A DNA stretch of 19,888 nt from Candidatus Woesearchaeota archaeon (GTDB taxonomy: Archaea > Nanobdellota > Nanobdellia > Woesearchaeales > BM511): NCBI GenBank assembly GCA_018221175.1, contig JAAOYE010000040.1, forward strand, positions 1 through 19,888. Direction: 5' to 3'. Both the position numbers and the translations under genes were made by a program. A model generated the notes under the pieces. It did no database searches, was not told the DNA's origin, and worked only from the letters and a program-made list of their open reading frames with translations. Below, in pieces: positions 6,832-14,509 of the stretch; positions within the stretch are counted from its first letter, which is position 1; every line of letters starts with the position of its first letter.

Positions 6832-7884
6832 TTATTTCTTTACAACAACAAGACTTTTTTGGCTCTTTGTTAAAACTTCACAATCATTTTCCCTAACAAG
6901 AACATCATCTTCTATTCTTATCCCATATTTTCCAGGATAATAAATTCCAGGCTCAACAGTTAATATATTTCCTTTTTTTAATGTAACTTTTTTTGGGATA
7001 GCAGCAATAGGTTCATGAACATCAATACCAAGTCCGTGTCCAAGCCCATGAATATATGCATCACCTAACACTTTTCTAGCAGCATCGTCAACCTCTCTAA
7101 AATCCACTCCTTTTTTTAGTTGTTTAATTGCTTCTTCTTGAACGCCAAGCACTTTGTAATAATCTTCTTTTTCTTTGGCAGAAGGGTTCCCGATATAGAT
7201 TGTTCTTGTCATGTCTGAACAATAACCTTCAAAATTAACACCAAAATCAATAACACAAAAACCTTTAATTAATTTGGAATTATTATTTTTATAATGAGGC
7301 ATAGAAGAGTTCTTGGCGCTTGCTACAATTGTAGGAAAAGAAAGATTACACCCCTGTCTTTTAGCTTCGTTTTCAATAAAATCAGCCACTCCTGACTCTT
7401 TTTCAAACTTAAAATTTAAGAGTAAATTGTTAAAGATTTTGTCAGTTATCCTACAGGCCCGCCTTACTTTTTCTATTTCTTTGTTTGTTTTTTGGGCTCG
7501 AAGCTCAATGATGTCTTTTGAAATGTCTATAAACTTGGCACTCTTAAAAGATTTTTTCAAAAGCCTTTTTTCAGCAATAGTTAGTTTTGTAAAATCCACA
7601 CCGATTCTTTTAATATTTCCAAAATCCATCCTAACTTGTTTAAACAGATTTTTCTTTAATGTTATAACTCTTACTTTAGAATCTTTTTTTGATTTTTCAA
7701 AGTCAAGCTTTGCAACAATTAGATAAGGTGATTTCTTGCTGGGCACAACAAGCCCTGCAAATTCAGGGTCAACACCAGTAAAATAGAAAACACTTTTGTC
7801 TCTTTTGTTTAAGTCAGAGTTGATAAACAGAGCAAATACAATCTTTTTTCTCCTTAGAATCTTTTGCAGCTCTTTAATTTTCAT
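6832..7884 (-). CDS. M24B Xaa-Pro dipeptidase/aminopeptidase-like protein
   Basis: A pita-bread-fold metallopeptidase of family M24B, expected to hydrolyse Xaa-Pro bonds. Residues 1-125 form the creatinase-type N-terminal domain; residues 130-350 are catalytic. All five metal ligands are visible: Asp213 (VIDFGVN), Asp224 (YCSDMTRT), His283 (HGLGHGLGIDVHE), Glu311 (TVEPGIYYP) and Glu325 (GIRIEDDV). The accessory histidines His197 and His290 are also present. The 350-aa length is normal for archaeal PepQ-like enzymes. It starts 7 nt after the TyrRS stop codon with no clear Shine-Dalgarno motif, so it is probably cotranscribed with TyrRS. Whether the true substrate is a dipeptide or a longer peptide cannot be read from sequence. 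Confidence 0.92.
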   Translation of the reverse strand: MKIKELQKILRRKKIVFALFINSDLNKRDKSVFYFTGVDPEFAGLVVPSKKSPYLIVAKLDFEKSKKDSKVRVITLKKNLFKQVRMDFGNIKRIGVDFTKLTIAEKRLLKKSFKSAKFIDISKDIIELRAQKTNKEIEKVRRACRITDKIFNNLLLNFKFEKESGVADFIENEAKRQGCNLSFPTIVASAKNSSMPHYKNNNSKLIKGFCVIDFGVNFEGYCSDMTRTIYIGNPSAKEKEDYYKVLGVQEEAIKQLKKGVDFREVDDAARKVLGDAYIHGLGHGLGIDVHEPIAAIPKKVTLKKGNILTVEPGIYYPGKYGIRIEDDVLVRENDCEVLTKSQKSLVVVKK

Positions 7885-7891
7885 CGTGTGT

Positions 7892-8965
7892 TTATCTTGT
7901 CACTTCAAAACCTTTCACAGTTTTCAAAAGTTCTTTTGCTTTTTTATCCTTTTCAAAATGATCTCTTACAGGCTTAATTATTTCATCAATAAGGTTTGAA
8001 ACCGCGTTTTTTAAGTCTATTGGATGAAGACCTTTTTTAAACTCTTTTAATAAGTCATCGTAGCTTTTTATCTCAAGATTTCCGCCAAACTTTTCCGGCC
8101 TTTCAATTTTTATGCTGTCAAACTTTTCAAAAATAATGTATTTGCAATACTCAAGTATAGGGTTTTCTTCTACTTGAGCGGCAGGACAGTACGCCTTTGA
8201 AATCTTTCTTTTAATCTCATCAGATGAATCATCCATAAATATTGCAGTGTCAGGTTTTGACTTTGACATTTTCATCTCAATTGATCGCTCAACAGAATCT
8301 AAATTTGACTTTGGAGGTGCAGATAGGCCCATAAGCATGTGGTGAGATATGATGACAGGCTTGTAATAGCCTATTTTATGCCCAACTTCACGTGCTAGCA
8401 CGTTTACTTTTCTTTGATCCATGCCAAGCTGGCAAATATCAGCACTAAGATAGAATATGTCTGCTGCCTGCATGCAGGGATATAGGATTTGTGCTGCTGA
8501 CAATGTTTCCTTTTCACTTCTTCCCATTATCTGGGAAGTTCTAATTATCCTGTTTACAGTGTTTGCCCGTGCAACATCCATAACAACCTTCCAATAATCC
8601 TCATCTTTTACAAGGTCTGATACCCAGATAAACTCAACGTTTTTTAGGTCCATTCCACTCGCCTTCCATACCTCAATAAAATATTTGCCAACAGTCTGAA
8701 TCTTGTCAAGGTCTCCACCCATCTTGTTGTTTGCCCAGGCGTGCCAGTCAGCAACAAGCATTTTAAACTTTACACCGGCTTTTGTCATTTTATTGATATT
8801 GATTGATCTTAAAATTGCCTGTGCGATATGAATTCGTCCGCTTGGCTCAAACCCATCATAGGCAACAATATTCTTTTTTTCCTTTAGAAGCTTTTTTAAG
8901 TCATCTTCTGTAATTATTTCTTCCCCGACTTCTTTTATAAGATTAAATTTGTCATTAACGTCCAT
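7892..8965 (-). CDS. tyrS: Tyrosyl-tRNA synthetase (archaeal type)
   Basis: A class I aminoacyl-tRNA synthetase that charges tRNA-Tyr. At 357 aa it has the Rossmann core with a HIGH-like PSGRIHIA (41-48), the tyrosine-pocket segments YPCMQAADIFYL (162-173) and GMDQRKVNVLARE (181-193), and KMSKS (232-236). A helical C-terminal domain follows. I chose the ATG at 8965 (MDVNDKF) rather than the longer reading from 9013. The extra 16 codons contain the TATA box TTTTAAATA, centred 27 nt upstream of 8965, so the longer form could not be encoded by a transcript starting there. It is first gene of a pair with the M24 peptidase. Tyr rather than Trp specificity rests on overall similarity. Confidence 0.93.
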   Translation of the reverse strand: MDVNDKFNLIKEVGEEIITEDDLKKLLKEKKNIVAYDGFEPSGRIHIAQAILRSININKMTKAGVKFKMLVADWHAWANNKMGGDLDKIQTVGKYFIEVWKASGMDLKNVEFIWVSDLVKDEDYWKVVMDVARANTVNRIIRTSQIMGRSEKETLSAAQILYPCMQAADIFYLSADICQLGMDQRKVNVLAREVGHKIGYYKPVIISHHMLMGLSAPPKSNLDSVERSIEMKMSKSKPDTAIFMDDSSDEIKRKISKAYCPAAQVEENPILEYCKYIIFEKFDSIKIERPEKFGGNLEIKSYDDLLKEFKKGLHPIDLKNAVSNLIDEIIKPVRDHFEKDKKAKELLKTVKGFEVTR

Positions 8966-8987
8966 AAACACCAGGTTTAGATGTTTT

Positions 8988-8997
8988 TTATTTAAAA
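8988..8997 (-). promoter_or_regulatory. TATA box of tyrS
   Basis: On the minus strand GTTTTAAATA is centred about 27 nt upstream of the ATG at 8965. It predicts a leaderless mRNA and fixes the start codon. Confidence 0.6.
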
Positions 8998-9051
8998 CTA
9001 TCCATCTCATCACTCAAGTCAGGTTCACCGGACATATCCAAAGGCAAAGCT

Positions 9052-9059
9052 TTTAAAAT
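9052..9059 (+). promoter_or_regulatory. TATA box of the Cas4-like gene
   Basis: TTTAAAAT is centred about 25 nt upstream of the ATG at 9080. It is the expected position for a leaderless archaeal gene. Confidence 0.55.
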
Positions 9060-9079
9060 AAAATCTTATCCAAACAATA

Positions 9080-9898
9080 ATGGAAAAAATCAGCGTGACA
9101 TATCTTTCTTCGTATTTATATTGCCCAAGAAAACTCTATCTTGAAAAAGTCCTAAAAATAGTCAAGATACCTCCAGAAGCAATTGTGAAAGGAAATGTAA
9201 CTCACCATTCTTTTGAAGAAATAAATGACGCTGAACAAAAACTGGTAACATCTATCAATGAAAATGAGAATTATGGAGATGTAGAAGAAAGGTACAGAAA
9301 GAAATACTCAGAACTATTAAAAAAATCAATCTTAAAAAACAAAACAAAACTACAAGAAGTAAAAATAACATTACCAGACATGTTTAAAAGAGTGTGGCCT
9401 GCAATACTATACGAGGCGACTCTTCGTGCAGAAAACGTGTTTTCATTCTCAAAAAAAACAGGTCTTTTTGGCATAAAACTATGGAAGGCGCTAACACCAA
9501 AAATAGAGTCAGAAGTAAGAATAGAATCAGACACACTAAAACTAAAAGGGATAATTGATGAAATCAAAGTCTATGAAAATGAGATTGTGCCAGTAGAGCT
9601 AAAGACAGGGAAAGCGCCTCAAACAGGAGTTTGGCCTGGCCACAAAGTACAGGTTGGCGCATATATCCTGCTTTTGTCAGAAAAAGAAGACAAGGAAATA
9701 AAAGAAGGTGTTGTAAGGTACCTTGATCATAAAACAGAACGAATTGTTGTAATGGACCCTTTTTTAAAAAAAGAGGTAATTGAACTCACAGATAAAGTGA
9801 TTAAAATTTTAGGCAGCAAACAAATACCAGAAACATGCCAAAACAAGTCCAAATGCAACGCGTGCCAACTCTATGATGACTGCATGCAAAAGAGATAA
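9080..9898 (+). CDS. Cas4/Dna2-like PD-(D/E)XK nuclease with Fe-S cluster
   Basis: A RecB-type nuclease resembling Cas4. Four cluster cysteines are in the usual arrangement of one N-terminal and three C-terminal: Cys15 (YLYCPRKLYL), then Cys259, Cys262 and Cys268. A further Cys at 253 could substitute. Nuclease residues are present: His43 (GNVTHHSFEE), Asp160 (LKGIIDEIKV), Glu173-x-Lys175 (PVELKTGKAP) and Gln191 (VQVGAYILLL). At 272 aa it is longer than many CRISPR Cas4 proteins (about 200 aa). The extra length is a helical insert between about 45 and 140. There is no CRISPR array or other cas gene here; the next genes are a PRC-barrel protein and RFC. I therefore read it as a solo repair/replication nuclease. 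The fold is well supported; the role is inferred. Confidence 0.88.
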   Translation: MEKISVTYLSSYLYCPRKLYLEKVLKIVKIPPEAIVKGNVTHHSFEEINDAEQKLVTSINENENYGDVEERYRKKYSELLKKSILKNKTKLQEVKITLPDMFKRVWPAILYEATLRAENVFSFSKKTGLFGIKLWKALTPKIESEVRIESDTLKLKGIIDEIKVYENEIVPVELKTGKAPQTGVWPGHKVQVGAYILLLSEKEDKEIKEGVVRYLDHKTERIVVMDPFLKKEVIELTDKVIKILGSKQIPETCQNKSKCNACQLYDDCMQKR

Positions 9899-9906
9899 AT
9901 AGAAAC

Positions 9907-9916
9907 TTATATAAAT
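9907..9916 (+). promoter_or_regulatory. TATA box of the PRC-barrel gene
   Basis: TTATATAAAT is centred near 9912, about 72 nt before the ATG. It predicts a TSS near 9938 and a leader of about 46 nt, unlike the leaderless neighbours. Confidence 0.6.
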
Positions 9917-9970
9917 AACTACATCACTCAAATTTTTACGTATTAAGAGGTTTGTGGGTAGGGAAATCAC

Positions 9971-9976
9971 AGGTGA
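9971..9976 (+). promoter_or_regulatory. Shine-Dalgarno site of the PRC-barrel gene
   Basis: AGGTGA lies 7 nt before the ATG at 9984. It is a strong archaeal anti-SD match and fits the long leader predicted from the TATA position. Confidence 0.7.
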
Positions 9977-9983
9977 ATAAAAC

Positions 9984-10247
9984 ATGACTGAAGAAGATAA
10001 AAAGTTCTCAAAACAACTTGTAGGAAAAATTATTGTGTCAAAGACAGGAAAGAAATTTGGAGAAGTAGGGGATATAATTTTTGAAGCAAAAACAGGAGAA
10101 TTAATACACATGGTCTTAATAAATCCGACTTCTTACACAGACAAGCTAGAGCTTGAAAAAGACAAAAAAGGCCAAATATTAATACCTTTTTCAGCAGTGA
10201 TTGCCATTGGCGACTTCATGGTAATTGCAGAAGAGGACATAATTTAG
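9984..10247 (+). CDS. PRC-barrel domain protein
   Basis: An 87-residue protein consisting almost entirely of a PRC-barrel fold. It has a short N-terminal helix (SKQLVGKII), the beta pattern VSKTGKKFGEVGDIIFEAKTGELIHMVLINP, and the closing strands ILIPFSAVIAIGDFMVI. Free-standing archaeal PRC-barrel proteins of this size are common, and their partners are mostly unknown. Some resemble the RimM C-terminal domain involved in ribosome maturation, and the archaeal CdpB cell-division proteins are also PRC-barrel proteins. The gene has its own TATA box and a strong SD, suggesting high or regulated expression. No operon partner is evident. Confidence 0.87.
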   Translation: MTEEDKKFSKQLVGKIIVSKTGKKFGEVGDIIFEAKTGELIHMVLINPTSYTDKLELEKDKKGQILIPFSAVIAIGDFMVIAEEDII

Positions 10248-10292
10248 TCCGACGAAGCAATTTAAAAATTTCTAATTTTTATTAATAGATGG

Positions 10293-10321
10293 GAAAAACA
10301 TCATCTCATTTTCTTTTTTTT
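10293..10321 (+). terminator. Poly-T terminator between the PRC-barrel and RFC genes
   Basis: A weak hairpin-like repeat (AGATG...CATCT) is followed by CATTTTC and an eight-T run at 10314-10321. This is the kind of T-rich signal at which archaeal RNA polymerase stops. Confidence 0.45.
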
Positions 10322-10343
10322 ACCTATTCTTTAGAAATAACTT

Positions 10344-10351
10344 TTTAAATA
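10344..10351 (+). promoter_or_regulatory. TATA box of rfcS
   Basis: TTTAAATA is centred about 25 nt upstream of the ATG at 10372. No Shine-Dalgarno motif follows, so a leaderless mRNA is likely. Confidence 0.6.
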
Positions 10352-10371
10352 AATGATTATTCCAATCTAAT

Positions 10372-11325
10372 ATGACAAGCGAGATATGGACAGAAAAGTA
10401 CAGGCCCTCCAAGTTTTCAGATGTAAAAGGCCAAAAAGAAGTAGTCAAAAGAGTAAAGGCGTTTGTAGAGCAAAAAAACATGCCTCACCTTCTATTTGCA
10501 GGTCCGCCAGGCGTTGGGAAAACAACACTTTCAATTGTTATTGTAAAAGAGCTTTTTGGCGCTGGGTGGAAAGAAAACTTTCTTGAACTAAACGCATCGG
10601 ATGAGAGAGGTATTGATGTTATAAGAGTCAAAGTAAAAGATTTTGCAAGGACAAGGGCGATAGGAAACGTACCTTTTAAAATAATCTATCTTGATGAGTG
10701 TGATGCTCTTACAAAAGAAGCACAGCAGGCGCTTCGCAGAACAATGGAAAATTACACAAAAACATGCAGGTTTATCCTGTCATGCAATTATTCATCTAAA
10801 ATCCTTGATCCAATACAATCAAGATGCGCTCTTTTTAGGTTTACACCTTTATCTCAACAGGACATTTTCGAAATTATTAAAAAAATATCAGAAAATGAGA
10901 AAATAAAAGTTTCAAAAGAAGCAGCAGAGGCGTTATTTACTGTATCTGAAGGAGACTGCAGACGAGCAGAGAACATACTCCAGGCGTGCGCGGCAATTAG
11001 CAAAAATATAACAGAAGAACTAGTTTTTTCAATGGCAAGTGTTGCAAGGCCAAAAGAGATAAAAGAGGTAATTGAGTTTGCTGTTAACGGAAAGTTTTTA
11101 GATGCAAAAAACCATCTTTTAAATACAATGCTAAACTATGGATTGTCAGGAACAGATATTATCAAGCAAATCCAAAGCCAGATATGGTCTCTTGAAGTTG
11201 ATCCAAGAAAAAGGCTTGAGATGGTAAAAGAGTGCGGAGAAGTAGAATTTAGGCTTGTAGAAGGCAGTGATGAGTTCATACAGCTTGAAGCGCTTCTTTC
11301 AAAATTTGTCCTTATAAACTCCTAA
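10372..11325 (+). CDS. rfcS: Replication factor C small subunit (clamp loader)
   Basis: The small subunit of the archaeal clamp loader, which opens the PCNA ring and places it at primer ends. At 317 aa it is standard length. Landmarks: the N-terminal WTEKYRP (6-12); Walker A GPPGVGKTT (44-52); ELNASDERGI (72-81); Walker B LDECDA (107-112); CNYSSKI sensor 1 (138-144); and the SRC arginine-finger motif (150-152). A helical collar domain follows from about 225 onward. The large subunit is not in the window. The gene downstream starts 1 nt after the RFC stop, implying cotranscription. The nearby fen1 PIP box and the Cas4-like nuclease make the region rich in replication and repair genes. Confidence 0.97.
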   Translation: MTSEIWTEKYRPSKFSDVKGQKEVVKRVKAFVEQKNMPHLLFAGPPGVGKTTLSIVIVKELFGAGWKENFLELNASDERGIDVIRVKVKDFARTRAIGNVPFKIIYLDECDALTKEAQQALRRTMENYTKTCRFILSCNYSSKILDPIQSRCALFRFTPLSQQDIFEIIKKISENEKIKVSKEAAEALFTVSEGDCRRAENILQACAAISKNITEELVFSMASVARPKEIKEVIEFAVNGKFLDAKNHLLNTMLNYGLSGTDIIKQIQSQIWSLEVDPRKRLEMVKECGEVEFRLVEGSDEFIQLEALLSKFVLINS

Positions 11326-11326
11326 G

Positions 11327-12517
11327 ATGGACCAGGAAAACCAGATACAAAAAGAGGGACAGTCACAAACAGATTTTCTAAAAGACGTATCAGAACTAGA
11401 AAAATCACTTTCTAAAATAAAATCAGACATGGCTTTTTTTGTCAAAAAGCAAAGAGAGGCGGACAGCAGAAACCTGCAGGCAAAAGCAGCCATAGATGAG
11501 ATTATGAAAAAATACAATAAAGTTCTTGAGGATAAGGAGAAAAATTATCAAGAAGAGGTAAACAGAAGAGACAAAAAAATTAGACAGCTTCTAAAAAAGG
11601 AAAAGCAAGGTCTAATAGGTAATAAAAGAGCAAAAGAAATTATTGGGGAAATAACAAGGCATTACAACAGGCTTCTAAAACAAAAAGATAAAAGGCTAGA
11701 GGAAATTAAAATTGTTGTAAATGAACTTAGAAAAAACAGTGAAAAAAAAGAAGCAGGATTAAAAGAACATGAACCTAAAGAGGATGTTGTCTCAAACGAG
11801 TTTATTGGGAAAAACATCCCAGAAAAGCTGATAAAATCACCTAAAAAAGAACTTATAGAAAAAATAATGGGTCTTTTAAAAGAAAATTATGGTTTGAATA
11901 AAAAAATGATGATCTCTTTTAAAGAACAGACTGACAAAGAATCGCAAAATCTTATATCACAAAAATCAATAGAAAAAAAGTTTACAATGCTTGCAAAAGA
12001 GTATAAATATGTGCTGGATAAAAACAAGGTTTTAGAAGAGGAAATGGAAAAATTCCAAAAAAATATAAGTATACTTGAAGAACAGATGAACAAAGCAAAA
12101 GAGATTTATGAACAGAGAATAAAAGAACTAAAAGAGCAGCATAAGAGCGAACTTGATGGAATTAGCAGTGATAGAACTGAGTCGCAGATATCTATTGAAG
12201 TGGGAAATGAGATTCTAAAGGAAGAGATGGAAAAACTAAAGCAAAGATTGACTGAAAAAGAGCTGCAAAAACAAGAATTTGCACAAGAAATTGAATTAAA
12301 AGTAAGGGAGGCTATCCAGCCGCTTATTAGTCAGGTTTTTTCAAAAAGCACAAGTACTTTTACAAACGATGACAAGATTGATCTTAATTTGTTTATTGAA
12401 GAAGCGATTATTCGCGGTGATACTGAAGATAAAATAATCAGTGACCTTGTTGAAAAGCAAGGTTATGAAAAAAGTGTAGTTTTAGCTTTTATAGAAAAAA
12501 TAAGAAAACAAAAATAA
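11327..12517 (+). CDS. Long coiled-coil protein encoded directly after RFC
   Basis: I do not recognise a characterised family. The 396 residues are mostly Lys/Glu-rich heptad-like helix. Long coiled-coil stretches run at about 15-130 and 195-325 (for example KNKVLEEEMEKFQKN and EEQMNKAKEIYEQRIKELK). There is no signal peptide and no membrane segment. The last 45 residues differ: IDLNLFIEEAIIRGDTEDKIISDLVEKQGYEKSVVLAFIEKI looks like a small UBA-like helical hairpin (an amphipathic helix, then a turn, then a second helix). The ATG is 1 nt after the RFC stop, with no promoter between, so the genes are almost certainly cotranscribed. A scaffold or chromosome-related role with RFC is possible but only inferred from position. 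Confidence 0.8.
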   Translation: MDQENQIQKEGQSQTDFLKDVSELEKSLSKIKSDMAFFVKKQREADSRNLQAKAAIDEIMKKYNKVLEDKEKNYQEEVNRRDKKIRQLLKKEKQGLIGNKRAKEIIGEITRHYNRLLKQKDKRLEEIKIVVNELRKNSEKKEAGLKEHEPKEDVVSNEFIGKNIPEKLIKSPKKELIEKIMGLLKENYGLNKKMMISFKEQTDKESQNLISQKSIEKKFTMLAKEYKYVLDKNKVLEEEMEKFQKNISILEEQMNKAKEIYEQRIKELKEQHKSELDGISSDRTESQISIEVGNEILKEEMEKLKQRLTEKELQKQEFAQEIELKVREAIQPLISQVFSKSTSTFTNDDKIDLNLFIEEAIIRGDTEDKIISDLVEKQGYEKSVVLAFIEKIRKQK

Positions 12518-12522
12518 AAAAA

Positions 12523-13473
12523 TTAAATATCGTTGTTTCTAATAATCAAGTCGCTTGAAATCAAAACTTTATAACTATATTCAAGTGTTAAATCAAGCTG
12601 GCTTTGGTATACTTCATCAGGCTGAATTTTGTACTGATCTCTTAATTTGCAGATGATTGTAAGTCTTTGGTCATCCCCAAACCTACCTACGCCTTCTCGT
12701 CCGCTGCTTCGACAATCCCATTTTTCAGGGGATGAGCTTTCCTGCACATTAAAACCGATTTCGTCATACCTGTAGTCAAATTCTGCGCTCGAAGCACTTT
12801 TTGCTTCTCCGCCGCCAACATTTTCAATTTCAAATTCAACAGCAACAAGACCTCTTCCTGACCTGCTTTCTTGTGCACTCACTGCTTTGATAGGTGCACC
12901 AGATGAGAAAACCTGAAGTGTTGTGTCAACATCACAGATTTCATTATCCCTTGTTTTTGATGTGACATCCTTAAAGCAAACTTTTGGCGCTGAAATAAAT
13001 GTTTTGTATGGGTATGTTATTTCTCCAAAAATTGTTGCTGATAGAAGATTTCTGTCTTTAATTCTTGAAGCAACAAGCCTTCCGTCGCCATGGTCAATAG
13101 TTGTTTCGCCGCCTCTATCATTGTATTCTGAGATTTTTTCGATTTCATCACTGTTTGATTTTTCAAATGTAAGTCCTGTGTAGTCGGAGGGGGATATTCC
13201 TTTGATTTTTGTCTTTAGAGTACCGGCAGGAACAGTGTATTCACCTTTGTTTTTTAGTGTGAACTCAACAGGAAATGTTTCGTCGTCAAATATCTGTTGT
13301 ACACCGTTAGTTTCGACACCTAACGGTTCAAATTCAATAACAAGTCCTTGAGAACCCCCTAGATAAGGGTCGTTTAGTGAAATACTTTCGCTTGTATCTC
13401 CTCCATTACATCCAGTTAGAAGAAGAAGGAATACTATCACGCTTAATATAATCATTATCCTTTTGCTAATCAT
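12523..13473 (-). CDS. Surface lipoprotein 1, paralogue of the two upstream genes
   Basis: A predicted secreted lipoprotein of 316 aa: hydrophobic signal (6-19), lipobox LTGC with Cys22, then a two-domain beta-rich ectodomain. The first domain starts GGSQGLVIEFEP and contains LKNKGEYTVPAG. The second starts SGAPIKAVSA, contains VEFEIENVGGGEA and ends LDLTLEYSYKV. Both look like Ig/CARDB-type beta sandwiches. It lacks two of the six ectodomain cysteines found in lipoproteins 2 and 3, keeping Cys166, 180, 254 and 275. It is the last gene of the five-gene surface cluster and convergent with the coiled-coil gene (5-nt gap). It has its own TATA box and a strong SD (CGGAGGG, 7 nt before ATG), so it may be expressed apart from the rest. 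Confidence 0.85.
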   Translation of the reverse strand: MISKRIMIILSVIVFLLLLTGCNGGDTSESISLNDPYLGGSQGLVIEFEPLGVETNGVQQIFDDETFPVEFTLKNKGEYTVPAGTLKTKIKGISPSDYTGLTFEKSNSDEIEKISEYNDRGGETTIDHGDGRLVASRIKDRNLLSATIFGEITYPYKTFISAPKVCFKDVTSKTRDNEICDVDTTLQVFSSGAPIKAVSAQESRSGRGLVAVEFEIENVGGGEAKSASSAEFDYRYDEIGFNVQESSSPEKWDCRSSGREGVGRFGDDQRLTIICKLRDQYKIQPDEVYQSQLDLTLEYSYKVLISSDLIIRNNDI

Positions 13474-13480
13474 TTTTTTT

Positions 13481-13537
13481 CCCTCCGATACGGTTTATTT
13501 AGTTATAACGCTATATTCACCCTCTTTTTTATATAAA
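13481..13537 (-). promoter_or_regulatory. Promoter and Shine-Dalgarno leader of lipoprotein 1
   Basis: On the minus strand TTTATATAA (13529-13537) predicts a TSS near 13507. The leader of about 34 nt ends with CGGAGGG (13481-13487) and a seven-A spacer before the ATG. This is the strongest SD in the window. Confidence 0.6.
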
Positions 13538-13548
13538 TCTTTTGAAAT

Positions 13549-14451
13549 TCATGGCTCTTGAAGTATTTCAACATCTCTTTGAATTGAGCTTCTATAGCCG
13601 TAGTCAAGCTCTATTTGAAGAAGAGTTTTGTAGGCTTCATCGCCTAAGTCTCCCTGATATGAGCAAAACACAAACCCTTTTCCTCTGTCATCCAGCTGTA
13701 TTGGGGGTTGAGGTTCGCAAAACATGGTGTTTCCAGAGAAACTTACTGTTCTTACATCAACTTTGTTTGCGTCTTCTCTTTCTAACGAAGTATGGCAGTT
13801 TGTAATTCTGCCTGTTCTAATAACTGTTCCGTCGCCAGCGTTTTCAAAATAAATTCTAAACTGCAGTTTGTTTTTGTAGATTTCTTCTTCTATCTTTGTG
13901 ATAGCTACAGGAGCTCCTTGTCCTCCTGAAAGAGAAATAGGTTCTACTGTGCAGATGTCATCTCTTATATTCTTTGTTTTTGGATCTATACATACTTCAA
14001 TTGCTGCTTCTGTTCGGTACTCGTAGCACGCAGTGGCTTTTATTGTCTGGGTGATTTTATCTGCACCCATTGGAAGTTGTACAGAGTAAGCGGAAAAACT
14101 TTCAGTCTTTGTTAATTTTCCATCTGGATTAAATCTTGATTTGCTGTCAGATTCAAGATTTGGAATCATGTCAGGAACAAATTGAATATATTGCGTGTCA
14201 AAGCCTGAAAGATAAACTTTCCCACCTCTAACATCGTATGCTCCTTTATTTGAATATTCTAGCCATACATCAAGCTCTGAGTTCTCATACAATCTCTTTG
14301 GTGGAGATTCAGGCAAAAAGTTCATAACAAGGCCTTGCGTTCCTGAGTGGTATTCATCATTTAATTCATCTTCTTGAGAGTATGAATAAGGATTGCATCC
14401 TGTTATCATTATTGTGATAAGAATAAATACAAAAGCGATTTTCCATTTCAT
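13549..14451 (-). CDS. Surface lipoprotein 2
   Basis: A predicted lipoprotein of 300 aa, with signal peptide 1-18 and lipobox ITGC (Cys19). The ectodomain has two beta-sandwich-like parts. The first: GTQGLVMNFLPESPP, YSNKGAYDVRGG, then a Cys-rich border ATACYEY, VCIDP, DICTVE. The second: GGQGAPVAITKIE, FRIYFENAGDG, and the terminal LQIELDYGYRSSIQRDVEI. Six cysteines after the lipobox (142, 154, 167, 219, 245, 263) line up with those of lipoprotein 3, so disulfides are likely. It follows lipoprotein 3 after a 58-nt gap that holds a TATA-like element. I know no characterised homologue. Attachment to the outer face of the membrane is inferred from the lipobox. Confidence 0.87.
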   Translation of the reverse strand: MKWKIAFVFILITIMITGCNPYSYSQEDELNDEYHSGTQGLVMNFLPESPPKRLYENSELDVWLEYSNKGAYDVRGGKVYLSGFDTQYIQFVPDMIPNLESDSKSRFNPDGKLTKTESFSAYSVQLPMGADKITQTIKATACYEYRTEAAIEVCIDPKTKNIRDDICTVEPISLSGGQGAPVAITKIEEEIYKNKLQFRIYFENAGDGTVIRTGRITNCHTSLEREDANKVDVRTVSFSGNTMFCEPQPPIQLDDRGKGFVFCSYQGDLGDEAYKTLLQIELDYGYRSSIQRDVEILQEP

Positions 14452-14472
14452 ATTGTTTTTTTGATTTATCTT

Positions 14473-14480
14473 CTATAAAT
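14473..14480 (-). promoter_or_regulatory. TATA box of lipoprotein 2
   Basis: On the minus strand ATTTATAG is centred about 25 nt upstream of the ATG at 14451. A leaderless transcript for this gene is possible in addition to read-through. Confidence 0.45.
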
Positions 14481-14509
14481 AATTTTTGAATATGAGCATT
14501 AAAAAGTAG

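Noticed and set aside
8966..9013. N-terminal 16-codon extension of TyrRS (MMRWIVLN...).
   Set aside because: It contains the TATA box at the right distance from the internal ATG, and archaeal TyrRS proteins do not carry such an extension.
8966..9040. Minus-strand CTGA close to GTGATGA upstream of tyrS, resembling D'/C' boxes of a second C/D sRNA.
   Set aside because: No flanking C and D boxes lie at guide distance and no terminal stem forms; the region is explained by the tyrS promoter.
9080..9898. CRISPR-Cas locus suggested by the Cas4-like gene.
   Set aside because: No repeat array, cas1, cas2 or effector gene was found in the window.
10248..10371. Possible small RNA gene between the PRC-barrel and RFC genes (TATA-like element, short hairpin, T-run).
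   Set aside because: The putative transcript would be only about 30 nt with a weak hairpin. A terminator plus the rfcS promoter is sufficient.
13542..13805. Plus-strand reading frame of 87 codons antisense to lipoprotein 2.
   Set aside because: It overlaps a well-supported gene, has no signal of its own, and its composition is that of an antisense shadow.
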